A DNA stretch of 64,000 nucleotides from DAHUXN01 sp963811805 (GCA_963811805.1 CAWESU010000001.1:1116001-1180000), one strand, 5' to 3'. Shown: positions 51,367 to 60,965, counted from the first letter of the stretch. Notes: generated from the sequence alone by a model not told the origin. Made by a program: numbers and translations.

Positions 51367-52797
51367 GAAGTTGTCCCAGTTCTAGTTGAAAGCAGCGGCT
51401 CTCGACTTTCTGCACGTTACGCGACCTGTTCCTGTTGAGTCAACGACGGGTTCATCCGGCGATGCAAGAGTTCCAGTTCCCGGTAGCCTTTCACTCGCCG
51501 GAATTTCTTTTGCGCTTCCAACAACCCGGTGGCCGTCCAGCGCAAGGCTTGCTCTCCTTGACGCCAGCGTTTTACGTTGCGCGCTACTTTCTCGACGGTC
51601 GAAAGGCACGACTCGATGGGATTGGTTGAGGACAGCGTTCTCCGCAACAGGGTTCCCACACCGAGCCGGTGCACGGTGAGGGTTTCTTCCAGCCCTTCTT
51701 CGAGGCTCCGTGCCGCGCTGGGGTTGATGCGCTCCAGTTGCCGGAAGATTTTCTCGAGTTCCGCTTTGGCCGCCGCGTACTCGGTCATCGCATAGGCGTT
51801 GCGGATTCTCCGGTCCGTATCGCCCTGGGCGCTCTGCGGCAGATGTTCTTTTACGTTCCGCCGCTTGTGGATCTGGCAGCGCTGCACTTCGGCGCGTTCG
51901 CCGAACACCCGCTCGATCCCCGCGCGCAACGCTTTCGCTCCGTCGATCACGAACAAGTAACGCCGCTCGGGATCGAGGCCGCGTACCACCAGGTCCTCCA
52001 GCAACTCCTTCACTACCGTAGTGTTCTCTGTCGCCCCTTGCCACAGCCCCAGAACGTGTTTTTCTCCGCTGATTTCAATGCCCAGCGCCACCACCAGCAC
52101 TTGTTTGCCGAGATGAATCCCGTCGATCAGGATGGCCACCAGGTCCACGCCGTCGAGTTTCTTCTCACAGAGTTCTTTTAACTGCGCCACGCTGGCCGCT
52201 ACGAACTCCCGGCTCACGCTGGACTTCTCGATCCCGTAGCCATCCACCACGCTTTGCACCGCGCGGCGATAGTTCCGTGAGGTCAGTCCCGCGACGATGC
52301 CTTCGCGCACCGCGCGCTGCCGCCGTCCGTCGTGCTGCAACCGCGCGTAACTGTCCAGCTCCACTTCTTGACCTTCTCGTGTGCGCACCCGCGGACGTTC
52401 CACGGCTACTTTCTGTCCGCCAAACACCACGTAACCCGGCTGGCGCCCCCAACGCACGGCACCCGACACCGGATCCGGCCGGTGTGGCGGTCCCACGCGC
52501 CGGGTCACTTCGTTTTCCAGAATCGTGCCGATGATGCGCAGCCCCGCTGCCCCGGTCAACTGCTCCACCTGGGCTTGCAGCTCCTCCCACACTTCGACCA
52601 TCGGCAGCGGCACCTCCAGCAACTCCCGCTTGCCAAGCACTTCGAACTTCTCCTTGCACTTGTCTTTCATTCCCTGATAGGTTTTCCTCACAGCGGCTCT
52701 CCTCTGAAAATAGAGTTTGCAACCCGAACTCTATCCGAGTTCGGGTCGAGAGCCGCTGCTTCCTTTTTTAGGTTTCAACTAAAGGCGGGACAACTTC
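51367..52797 (-). mobile_element. IS256-family element, copy 2
   Basis: 1,431 bases with the same ends as copy 1. It is flanked by ATGCTG (51361-51366 and 52798-52803), a 6-bp duplication rather than the usual 8. Removing the element and one ATGCTG restores the RHS frame exactly (..TINPA-YDLNGDM..). Same orientation as copy 1, about 2 kb apart. Confidence 0.93.
51417..52691 (-). CDS. IS256-family (Mutator-type) transposase, copy 2
   Basis: 424 residues, identical to the transposase at 48030-49304, with the same acidic triad region and intact start and stop. Its location inside the RHS coding region and the same strand as RHS mean that any RHS transcript would read through it. Confidence 0.95.
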   Translation of the reverse strand: MRKTYQGMKDKCKEKFEVLGKRELLEVPLPMVEVWEELQAQVEQLTGAAGLRIIGTILENEVTRRVGPPHRPDPVSGAVRWGRQPGYVVFGGQKVAVERPRVRTREGQEVELDSYARLQHDGRRQRAVREGIVAGLTSRNYRRAVQSVVDGYGIEKSSVSREFVAASVAQLKELCEKKLDGVDLVAILIDGIHLGKQVLVVALGIEISGEKHVLGLWQGATENTTVVKELLEDLVVRGLDPERRYLFVIDGAKALRAGIERVFGERAEVQRCQIHKRRNVKEHLPQSAQGDTDRRIRNAYAMTEYAAAKAELEKIFRQLERINPSAARSLEEGLEETLTVHRLGVGTLLRRTLSSTNPIESCLSTVEKVARNVKRWRQGEQALRWTATGLLEAQKKFRRVKGYRELELLHRRMNPSLTQQEQVA

Positions 52798-54800
52798 ATG
52801 CTGGGTTGATGGTATATGCTTGGCATTGAGCTGAACCTACTGGCGGCGGCACGCACTCCCTCTGTCCCACTATGCGACCCATTGGGTCGTAACTGAAGGC
52901 TTTCCAGACAGCCCATGTCCCGTTGCCCGTCCAGTCGGCCACCAGACGCCCCACGGGATTGTTCACGGAGTATCCGAACGGGTCATTCTCGTCGTAGTAG
53001 TAGATATCCCCGGTCGTGCCGTCGCTGTAGCTTTTCGCCGTTAGCCGATGAAGTAAGTCGTAGGTGTACGTCGTCGTGATGCCGCGCGCGTCTGTTTTGG
53101 TGCGAAGGTCCCCAACAGTGTTGGTGTCATACACGTAAGTGACAGTGCCAGACTCGGGATTCGCTGTGCTCGTCAGACGACCAAGGCCATCATAGACGAA
53201 CGTGCGCGAGCGGGAGCCGTTTTCAGTCACCGATGTCAGGTCACCCAGCACGTCATACCCATAGCTCGTCGTATAACCTAGGCCACCTGGATTTTCGATC
53301 ACACTGGTCATGCGCCCTAGCCCGTCAGTGCAGCTTTCGCGGTTTTTGGAAGCTTCATCCGTTTCCGTAACGCAGTTCGCGGAATAGGACGCCGAAGCCG
53401 AGCTGCCGTCAGCATCGGTTATTTGCATTGGTCGGCTCAGCGCATCATAAGTGTATTTGGTTACACCGTATGTGGGGTCCGAAGTTGAGCGATATGGATT
53501 CGAAATGGTGTAGATGCGACCTAAGGAATCGTAAGTCGTAGCGACATAATCTGTGCCTGCTGGATCAGAGGTAAGTTGAGTTTGCGATGTACGGCCGAGT
53601 CCGTCGAGAATCGTCGTCATAACCTCATTTGAACTGGAGTTGACCTTGACGGTCGTAGTGACAGAGGCCGGAGTTGGAGTGTCGTTATACGTAAAGCTCG
53701 TTTCTCCTCCGTCAGGAAAGGTTTCCTGATTGAGACGCCACATCGTTTCGTAGGAGTACGATGTCGTTTGGTCGTTCTCGTCCGTCGTAGAGGTCGGCAC
53801 ACCGCCATTGCAATTCCAAACCGCAGAGGTAGACATGCTCACAGGTGTCGTTACGCTAGCACTCGTCTGAAACGAGTTCCCGCAGTCGCCGTACGAATAG
53901 GTCGTCGGGTTTCCATTCACGTCGTTCGCCACATAGACGTTCCCGGTATCGAAATATGTGAACGTTTTGAAAATCGTAGTGGACCCCTGTGTCAGATAAC
54001 TGATCGTGGTTGGGTTTCCCCGCGAACCAGAAACCGAAACATGCTGCGGTGTTCCGGAAGTCGTGGTCACTGCTGTTTGATCGTACTGATAGGTAGTCTT
54101 AGCAATGGGACTGCCGGAACCATTCTCGACAATGATCTCGGCGGGAGCCGAAGCAATGTTGTTTCCCAGACTGGCGTAGGAGACTTGAATCTCTCGAAGC
54201 AAACTGCCCACGGTTCCAGTTCCATAGTCGTAATCGGCTTCCTCTGTGGGCAGCCCATAGCTGTTGTAATCCACGAGTGTTTCCGATTCCAGGTTGGACG
54301 GCCACTGAATATACCTAGCCTGGGACGTAATCGGTGAAGTAATGGCTGTGCTATTGCAGTTCGGTGCGGCTCCATTGTAGCAGGTGAAGACAGTCTTCAG
54401 CAGCGTGCTCGATCCCTGGTAAACTTCCTTCTCGGTCTGATAAACTCCTTGGAAATCGTGCACTCTCTTGTTGCTTTGCGGGTCGGTGACCGTTGTCGTC
54501 CATGCTGTGCCACTTTCTGAGTGAGCGTAGGTCCACGTGCCGTCAGGAGTCGTGCGCGTCAGGGTTGCTGTACTTCCATCACTGAGAATGCCGTTGTTGC
54601 CTCCGGAGTATGCATATGTGATCGTGCCTCCCGTCGGCAACTGGATGGAGGCGAGTCTGGCGGTCACGCAATTCGCTGAGTAGGTGCCGCTGATAGGAGT
54701 GCATGCTCCCGAAGCTGGTGTGGAGGGCGTAGCTTCGTACGTAAGAGTGTACTGCGAACCGTCCGGCAGAACGATGCTACTCACCAGCGATTCTGCGGTT
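52798..54800 (-). pseudogene. RHS/YD-repeat gene, 5'-truncated N-terminal part
   Basis: About 660 codons of typical RHS wording: SSIVLPDGSQYTLTYE, VTDPQSNKRVHDFQGVYQTE, YDYGTGTVGSLLREIQVSY, VNGNPTTYSYGDCGN, YETMWRLNQETFPDGGETSF, then YD repeats (YDSLGRIYTISNPY, YDALSRPMQITDADG, YDVLGDLTSVTENG). It breaks at TINPA where IS256 copy 2 sits. At the other side, similarity starts abruptly near 54800; upstream residues of the open frame are antisense to a patatin gene. The original N-terminus and any signal peptide are gone. Without the insertions the remaining gene would encode about 1,330 residues. Confidence 0.9.
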
Positions 54801-55169
54801 GTTGCCAACAATCCGTCGATGGCCGCGTTAGCCCAGGCAATTGACCCGGCGACCGGAAAGCAGCAGCTAGCCGATCTTCGCGTGTTTTCCATTGGCACGG
54901 GACTGAGTCCCCAATTTGTCTCTGGGAACACGCTTGATTGGGGATTCGCGCAATGGGCTCCGGTCCTCGCGAACATGATAATCGAAGGAATGATGGGCGT
55001 GGCCGATTACGAATGTGCGAGACTTCTTGGAAAGAGTTATTTCCGACTGGCTCCGGTTCTACCGGCTCCGGTGCCCCTTGATTGTGTGGATAAGATCGAC
55101 GATCTGATCGCCGACGCGAATCAGGTAGACATAACGGCTGCGACAACTTGGCTTAAGGCTAATTTTTGA
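54789..55169 (+). pseudogene. 3' fragment of a patatin-like phospholipase gene
   Basis: About 126 codons of the C-terminal part of a patatin: DSAVVANNPSMAALAQAID (the ANNP motif behind the catalytic Asp; DSA replaces DGG/DGA), LADLRVFSIGTGLSP, then MGVADYECARLLGKSYFRLA and NQVDITAATTWLKANF. The half with the oxyanion hole and the GxSxG Ser is missing. The break lies within about 20 bases of the 5' break of the RHS gene on the other strand. Confidence 0.75.
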
Positions 55170-55220
55170 GAACGGTTCCGAAGTCGAGCGTTTATCGCTA
55201 GCGAATACAAGGAAGGCAAA

Positions 55221-55523
55221 ATGCCTAATGTAAACGTATCGGTTCCGTATCAGATTCCTCAGGACGAGGCGCTTAGTCGTGTTCAGGCGCGCATTGCGGA
55301 GATCAAAGCGCAGTATTCCAGCCAAGTGAGTAATCTGACGGAAAATTGGAATGGCTATTCCGGGGCGTTCAGCGGTTCATCGCATGGCTTTACAGTGTCA
55401 GGCAATCTTGTGGTGAACCCTTCGTTAGTCACTGTCGTAATAGAGCTCCCTTTCATTGCGTTTGCTCTTAAGGCGAAGGTCGAGGCGGGAGTCCGCGATG
55501 AATTGACTAAATTGCTCGCCTAA
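55221..55523 (+). CDS. Polyhydroxyalkanoic acid system family protein
   Basis: 100 residues, the length of the family. MPNVNVSVPYQIPQDEALSR, VQARIAEIKAQY, then strands with GSSHGFTVSGNLVVNPSLVT, and the helix FALKAKVEAGVRDELTKLL match the PHA granule-region family found near polyhydroxyalkanoate genes. It probably acts at PHA granules or in stress, but no PHA synthase is in view. SD AAGGAAGG lies about 6 bases upstream. It is 51 bases behind the patatin fragment and may once have shared its operon. Confidence 0.8.
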   Translation: MPNVNVSVPYQIPQDEALSRVQARIAEIKAQYSSQVSNLTENWNGYSGAFSGSSHGFTVSGNLVVNPSLVTVVIELPFIAFALKAKVEAGVRDELTKLLA

Positions 55524-56256
55524 AGCTGAAAACGTCCACGTTCCAGATATCTTTCGGTTGGCCGCATTTTCCGATGTTGCCGCTTTTTGTGCTTGCGGAA
55601 AAATTAGTAACTTATGTCTTTGCAACGAGGCTCTAAAGTTCAACTCTCCTCGCCTCCAAAATTTAAGTGTTGTGAGCGCGGGTGAAGAAGTGTCGTCGCG
55701 CTGCCCAGAAAGCGGCTAGATTCCCCAAATCCCTTTCGAGTGCACCGTCACTCTGAAGGAAGCGTGACGTGCTCCGACTTCCAAGAAGCGGACTTCTGGA
55801 CCGGAATGGCTTTCGAATTCGCTATGATTCGGGATTCATTTCAAGAGCTGTAGGAGGAAATTGATCGTTGCTCCAGGCCAACGCTCATCAGCCACCTGGG
55901 CGAACGCCCTGCGCTTAGCCAGGAACTGGCACCAAGATTGTGACCGCTCGTAACCCTGCTTATGAGTTGGAAGGTGGAACTCAGGCTGGACACCCCAGCG
56001 AGGATTACGCGAATCCGGTGGCAAACGGAGTTGGGGGTCGAGATGAGCGCGAGGTATCTCGACCTGTGTTGCTGTTTAGGCTTATATTCGCTCCGCATCT
56101 CTTATGCGCCCATCGTTGGGCACTTTCTTACCACCATCCAACTAGGCTAGGGACCTGGTGGAGTTGTCGGCTTTCTGGTGCTCGGTTTTATCCGAATCTC
56201 GGCTCGCATGAGTCTGGGTATGGTCTCACGCGCCGAATGAAGACAGGAGATCAGAC
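55524..56256. other. Long stretch without a recognised gene
   Basis: 733 bases. Only short open frames without family features. It contains the first copy of a ~24-base hairpin repeat (55777-55800). Possibly decayed DNA. Confidence 0.45.
55777..55800. repeat. Hairpin repeat, copy 1
   Basis: ACTTCCAAGAAGCGGACTTC followed by TGGA: arms CCAAGAAG and CTTCTGG can pair. A close copy (ACTTCCCAGAAGCGGACTTC, TGGC) lies at 56658-56681. The two copies flank the membrane-protein gene 56257-56652. Confidence 0.55.
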
Positions 56257-56652
56257 ATGTCCGAAGCATCGAGGGAAATGGTGAAGCAGCTTGAGCTCTA
56301 TGCCGACGCGATCACGGCTTTTGCCACTGCCCAGCTGCTGACGTTCATATATCTCATGGCCCAAGGGAGCTGCTTCACAAAGAACGTGTTGAATCACATC
56401 TCCGTTCCCATCGTGCTCGGAATCCTTGTGAATGCCGCTTACTTCGCGCTGGTCTATTCGTGCCACCGCGCCGAAGACCGCATCGTCGCGGCAACCGAAC
56501 CGAGAGAGGATGTCATTCAGGGGATCGTGAAGAACCTCCGAAGAACACGATACATTATCCTCATTGTGGACTGCGTCATGACCGTTGGCGTGTTGGGCCT
56601 CATCGATCTTGGCGTATATTTCAGTGAGTTCCACTTTGATTGCAAGGGCTAG
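56257..56652 (+). CDS. Small membrane protein, unknown
   Basis: 131 residues, ATG after AGGAGATC. Hydrophobic spans at about 22-38 (FATAQLLTFIYLMAQGS), 48-68 (ISVPIVLGILVNAAYFALVY) and 100-122 (YIILIVDCVMTVGVLGLIDL). The loop between spans 2 and 3 is charged. No family recognised. Flanked by two copies of a hairpin repeat, so it may be a passenger of a small element. Confidence 0.55.
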   Translation: MSEASREMVKQLELYADAITAFATAQLLTFIYLMAQGSCFTKNVLNHISVPIVLGILVNAAYFALVYSCHRAEDRIVAATEPREDVIQGIVKNLRRTRYIILIVDCVMTVGVLGLIDLGVYFSEFHFDCKG

Positions 56653-56657
56653 CCGAA

Positions 56658-56681
56658 ACTTCCCAGAAGCGGACTTCTGGC
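56658..56681. repeat. Hairpin repeat, copy 2
   Basis: ACTTCCCAGAAGCGGACTTC then TGGC, 6 bases after the stop of 56257-56652. CCAGAAG and CTTCTGG form a 7-bp stem around a 4-base loop. Differs from copy 1 at two or three positions. Confidence 0.55.
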
Positions 56682-56810
56682 CCCGGAACAGTGTCTGAGT
56701 GGGCCCCGACTCAGACTGAAGCGGCAATCGCAATCGCCATTTCACTTCATCGGTAAACACTGGCCGACTTATGAGGACTAACAAGCTGTCGGTAGCGAGA
56801 GCGTCGATCG

Positions 56811-57644
56811 TCATAGGAGATTGGCCAGTCGCTGCACATTCAAGATCTCAACCCTGTACTCTGTCTTCAGCCACGCACGATTTTCCGCGTCGAATATTGA
56901 AGGAGAAACTGCGGACCTGCCGCGATCTTCAGTACAGAGGTAATCGTTGCCAAAAGCGATATGCGCAGCTACTACATCACCATCGGCTGATTCCGCAAAT
57001 GCCTTCTCGATTTGCCTCTTTTCCTTGCTGAGCCCTGATGCGCACGCGTATTCATAGACGCCGTAGGTGAGGGCGCGATCTGATAGTCCGTCCGGCCGTG
57101 GACCATCCAGGCGCGCAGTAAACTCTTTCGCGAGAGCCAGAAGCACCCCCTCGCCTACTCCTCTCTCAACGATAGTTCGGACAACATCGCCAAACCGCTC
57201 GTTGTAGTCAGCGGTCGCGAAGACCTCTTCGGCGTAAATGTGAGGATTGTTCCGCAGGCGATCAGGGACCGGCAAGCCGATGTACGGCGTTGTAAGCAAT
57301 TTGATGCCAATCGCCAGAGCTTCATTTAGCTCTTCGTCGAATTCTTCACCGATGCCAGGGTGCAGGGTGTGATTGGCCTTAATTTCGATGGTCATACAGT
57401 TGAGGCCATTACCGTGGGACTTGTTCGTCACCTCTACCTTCGGAACATTCTGAGCATGAAACTTTGCCCGATTCTCTCTCCTAACGGCCTCTACTGTCCC
57501 GAAACCTTCGCTGATAAAACCGCGCACCTGCCCACTCCGGATCGCGTTCTTGATTTTGCCCAGGGAAAGGTAATTGGGGCTGTTTACGTACCGCTCCGGG
57601 AAGACCATCCTGTTCCAGACATTGGTATCGAATGTGACCCGCAT
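56811..57644 (-). CDS. PIN-domain-like protein
   Basis: 277 residues from the ATG at 57644; an earlier start would add 38 residues unlike the family. Begins MRVTFDTNVWNRMVFPERY, the first PIN strand with Asp6 and Asn8. The C-terminal third, DGDVVAAHIAFGNDYLCTED then RGRS, holds the last two conserved acidic sites (D..IAAH and D.L.T.DRG). PIN domains cut RNA with metal ions. At twice the usual ~130 residues, it carries an extra helical middle (about 60-200). No antitoxin is adjacent on its strand; it is divergent to the PD-(D/E)XK-like gene. Confidence 0.7.
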   Translation of the reverse strand: MRVTFDTNVWNRMVFPERYVNSPNYLSLGKIKNAIRSGQVRGFISEGFGTVEAVRRENRAKFHAQNVPKVEVTNKSHGNGLNCMTIEIKANHTLHPGIGEEFDEELNEALAIGIKLLTTPYIGLPVPDRLRNNPHIYAEEVFATADYNERFGDVVRTIVERGVGEGVLLALAKEFTARLDGPRPDGLSDRALTYGVYEYACASGLSKEKRQIEKAFAESADGDVVAAHIAFGNDYLCTEDRGRSAVSPSIFDAENRAWLKTEYRVEILNVQRLANLL

Positions 57645-57932
57645 CGTCGGACTTTCTCGCACCGTTTCCGCTTCAACAATCCGCTCACATGATCTGTACA
57701 GATTGAAGTTGGGAAATAAGGAATATGAACATGGAGATTCAGCTAGCACGGATAGCATACGTCTAAATCCTGCTTGGTAATGGCAAACGGGCCGAAGTTC
57801 AGGAAAATCTCATTCTGGATTGCTTTCGGAAAAACCGGTGCCATGCCGACTTGTCATTACAAACCCCCCACTCCATGCAAAATCCTAATTAGCTTTGTTT
57901 CTGGGGGCACGCCAGATGATATCGTACGTAGC

Positions 57933-58586
57933 ATGAGACGCGTTCATTCGCTTAAGAATACCTTCTCGGGGGTCGCGGCCGAAGCGAGGGTCGCAGCGGA
58001 GATGGTCCGCTGCGGTTTACGTGTGGCGAAGCCCTACTGGACAGATGACGAGTGCGATCTCATCATCCTAACCGTAGTTGATAATTGCCTCATTCCGATA
58101 CCTGTACAAGTCAAGGCAGTTCAATTCCTCGAATCGAAGTCGCGCGAAGTCGGCGACGACCGTTTTGTACCGAACCTGAAGAAACGCTACGTCGAACGGA
58201 GTGCAGCATTGTGCCTTGCTATATACAGACCTGATCTGGACAAGATGTGGTTCATCGATGGTGCAAAGAACATTCGGGCCACATATGATGAGGGTGCTAA
58301 GGCTGGAAAACAACGACCGTACGTAGAGATTCCTTCAAACGGAGACGTGCCGATCCGCGTCACGTACGAGGAGTGCTTTCTCGACCGGGATTGGCTTGTT
58401 CCTGAAGACGATTCCAATTGGCTATCAGACCGCGTCGCTCGCATTGCGAGAGCATTGGCAACAGAGCAGGACCGATCTGCGCAGATTTCCGGGTTGTTGG
58501 ACGCCGTCTTACCGGAGTATGACGATGAAGACAACGGTGTGTTTTTTGGGGATAGCGATTCAATCGGAGGCGGGGCAGGTTCCTAA
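57933..58586 (+). CDS. PD-(D/E)XK nuclease-like hypothetical protein
   Basis: 217 residues from the ATG at 57933. The first 65 residues fit the PD-(D/E)XK core seen in group I intron-associated and restriction-type nucleases: GVAAEARVAAEMVRCGLRVA (Glu17), DECDLIIL (Asp42) and IPVQVKAVQ (Gln59-x-Lys61). The C-terminal half is unassigned, ending in an acidic tail (PEYDDEDNGVFFGDSDSIGG). A start at 57774 would add 53 poor residues. Divergent from the PIN-like gene; a DNA-cutting or defence role is inferred. Confidence 0.6.
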   Translation: MRRVHSLKNTFSGVAAEARVAAEMVRCGLRVAKPYWTDDECDLIILTVVDNCLIPIPVQVKAVQFLESKSREVGDDRFVPNLKKRYVERSAALCLAIYRPDLDKMWFIDGAKNIRATYDEGAKAGKQRPYVEIPSNGDVPIRVTYEECFLDRDWLVPEDDSNWLSDRVARIARALATEQDRSAQISGLLDAVLPEYDDEDNGVFFGDSDSIGGGAGS

Positions 58587-59330
58587 GCCCGGCGTTTCTT
58601 GAACCGATGTGCCGTGTTCTGTGCAAACGGGCTGAGCCGCCTCCTGCTACAGCCTTTTCTGGGTGTCGCGCTCCGGAAGCGCCAGGGTACTTCCGAGGTA
58701 CTGAATTGATACCGATAAACGCGCTTGCGTTGACCAAACCGATCAACTCTCGGATGGTCAACTCGGAAGCTCCCCAGAAACGGGGTCGTGGGAAGCGAAG
58801 GGATATTCTGGATGGTCGGCAATCCCGAAGCTATTGTCGCAACGCCGATCTGCGGGAGGCCGTACTTAGACGCTGTCGGCAAACTCTAATTTCTTTTGGT
58901 GGGTTACTTACCACGCCCCTCTAGCCGAACAGCTTTTTGCAAAGAACATTCGGGAATACTTCAGGGCGGAAACATTCTCAACTTGGAACAGGGATTTGAG
59001 ACTCGCTTCGCTCGCTCGAGATGTCAGTAGCCTCGCAGCCTCCGGCTGCTCTGCCACTTCCATCTTGTAAAACCCTTTCGGAAGACTGTAGCAGAGAACA
59101 CGTGCAATGTTTCTCTCATAATAAAAAAGATTTTGTAAGCGAGCGGAGCGAGCTTAGCCCGAGCCGGTTTTGCGAGGGCTAGGCAGTATGCCTCCTCGCT
59201 ACGCTCGGAAGCTCGCTTCGCTCGCTTACGCAAAACCTTGCTTCGCATTCTTCGAAGTCTTTCTACAGTCAAAAGCAAAAACGGTTTAGTGGCCTTAGTG
59301 GCCGTTTTCTACCCTTTTATATATTTCTTT
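58587..59330. other. Long noncoding stretch with inverted repeats
   Basis: 744 bases between the PD-(D/E)XK-like gene and the 3' end of the AAA+ gene. No recognised gene. The right part (59000-59240) is rich in CTCGCTTCGCTCGC-type palindromes; see the inverted repeat at 59135-59229. Confidence 0.5.
59135..59229. repeat. Inverted repeat, 21-bp arms
   Basis: GTAAGCGAGCGGAGCGAGCT (59135 on, 21 bp) pairs with its complement at 59209-59229, one mismatch. Similarity extends outward (TTTTG / CAAAA). The inside holds further self-complementary blocks (TAGCCC..GGGCTA). It lies about 100 bases downstream of the AAA+ gene. Possible replication or termination site of the element. Confidence 0.6.
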
Positions 59331-60965
59331 CTAACTTTCTTTCTCACGAAGCCTCGGGAATCGCGTTACGCCGGTCGGAAACTGGCCACTATCCCCACTA
59401 TGGCCACTATCAGCCTTCCTGACCTGCCAGCGAGCAACGCCCGATGACTTCCCTCGCTGCTCCAAGCACAAGCCCCCGAAAATCCGGTCCTTGACATGCC
59501 TCAGGAAGTCCCCGACACCCTGCGAATTGACTTCCTTCTGGTGAGTGGCGGCCAGCATAGCGGTAGTCAGAGTGGAATGCGAATGCGACTCACAACAACG
59601 TTTCAGGACATCTTTCGCCATAAACCTATTTTCCCCAAATTCTTTATACAAGGCCTGTAAAGCGGCAGCCGATTCCTCGCGTTCCGGGTCATCCGCGATT
59701 ATGCCGGCGCGCGTCTTGCAAGGGTCAGCAATTCCTACCCATACCAGCGGCTCCCGAATCCGCTTCGACCAATCGTCGAATCCACCGTAAGCCTCGACGT
59801 TCTGACGAGGGCAGCCTGCGACCTGATACGCCCGCAAGATGGTCAGTCCAGCTACAAACAGCTCTTTGCGATGGGTTCTTACGTATTCCTCAAGATTGGA
59901 AATCTTGAAGGTTCGGGATTCTGGAGACTCCACTCTGGCGTTAAGCGAACACCGTACGACGCGCCTGGGCAGGTCGCCGCGAAAGGTCAGGTTGTTGCCA
60001 GTCGCCATCCACAGCACGTTCGTCGACAAATCGAGAATCTTGTTTCGCCCCAAAACGCGGTCGCGGAATTCGGGTTCCGTGATTGCTTTGGCGAGGTCCG
60101 GCGAAAAGAGGGGATGGTCCACGTTGTCGAGGTTGATGACCGGAACTCCCTCACAGAGCACGGACATTATCATTTTTCGCATCTCTTCCTTGTCTCTTGA
60201 AAGGCCCGAAGCTGCTGCTGGTTTCCCTGTGGCGATGATGGCTACGATTTTGGTTAACAAGGATTTCCCGGTTCCTGGCGTCGGCGCGGTAAACCCGAAA
60301 AGAGGACACGCCCCGAGAACCCGGCGCTGAATCGCGGTCAGAATGCAGGCCACGAACACGGCGCGGTCTTCATCGCTAACGAACGGGAATTGCCCAAACG
60401 GAGCTAGAAGATTTTCGAGGGCGGCTTTCGCCTCCGCGCGAGTAGGCCGCTCAGGGACCGTGGGCCAATCCTCATCCGAGTCGAACAGCAGGTCGCTTTT
60501 CTTGTCGTAACCCGGCCGAGAGAGGACCGTTCCATCTTCCAGCAGAATTGGTGCCGAGATGATTCCGACCAACACGGGGACTTTCCATTTGAGACGCGAG
60601 AGATAAGTCTTGGCAATTTTGTCCGGGCAGTCGATGACCCTGCCTTCGTCCCCAGTTCTCTTTTTCCATACCGCGACTTTGTTAAAAACATCGGTGAGCG
60701 CCGTACTGTTCAGCGGTGCCAATAGCAGGCTCCCCTTGGGACGGCTCAGGTATTTGTCACCGTGGTGTTTCTTCAAACGGTAGGCCCGAACCAGTTCCCC
60801 GCCACGCTGGAAAATCCGAAGCCTCTCACAATGGCCTCGCAGAACCCTTTCGGCTTCCTTAATCGCACGGCGCAACTTGCCGGGTGCCACAACAATCGCC
60901 GGACGCTCAGGCTTGGATTGGTCTGTACGGCTTGCTTTGTGGTGCTTGTGCTTTTTGTTTTTCAT
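59331..60965 (-). CDS. AAA+ replication-type ATPase of a mobile element
   Basis: 544 residues from the ATG at 60965, which has AAAGGAG 7-13 bases upstream. A basic N-terminus (MKNKKHKHHK) and a region with VIDCPDKIAKTYLSRLKWKV lead into an ATPase: Walker A APTPGTGKSLL at 227-237, Walker-B-like PVINLDNVD at 275-283, sensor-like LWMATGNNLTFRGDLPRRVV. This is the layout of plasmid/phage D5- or RepA-like helicases paired with a primase-like N-terminus. The C-terminus looks like a winged helix. Probably drives replication of the island, together with the divergent serine recombinase. Confidence 0.75.
   Translation of the reverse strand: MKNKKHKHHKASRTDQSKPERPAIVVAPGKLRRAIKEAERVLRGHCERLRIFQRGGELVRAYRLKKHHGDKYLSRPKGSLLLAPLNSTALTDVFNKVAVWKKRTGDEGRVIDCPDKIAKTYLSRLKWKVPVLVGIISAPILLEDGTVLSRPGYDKKSDLLFDSDEDWPTVPERPTRAEAKAALENLLAPFGQFPFVSDEDRAVFVACILTAIQRRVLGACPLFGFTAPTPGTGKSLLTKIVAIIATGKPAAASGLSRDKEEMRKMIMSVLCEGVPVINLDNVDHPLFSPDLAKAITEPEFRDRVLGRNKILDLSTNVLWMATGNNLTFRGDLPRRVVRCSLNARVESPESRTFKISNLEEYVRTHRKELFVAGLTILRAYQVAGCPRQNVEAYGGFDDWSKRIREPLVWVGIADPCKTRAGIIADDPEREESAAALQALYKEFGENRFMAKDVLKRCCESHSHSTLTTAMLAATHQKEVNSQGVGDFLRHVKDRIFGGLCLEQRGKSSGVARWQVRKADSGHSGDSGQFPTGVTRFPRLREKES

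Noticed and set aside
58980..59240. CTCGCTTCGCTCGC-rich stretch as a tRNA or rRNA piece
   Set aside because: No cloverleaf or conserved rRNA blocks; simple palindromic repeats explain it.
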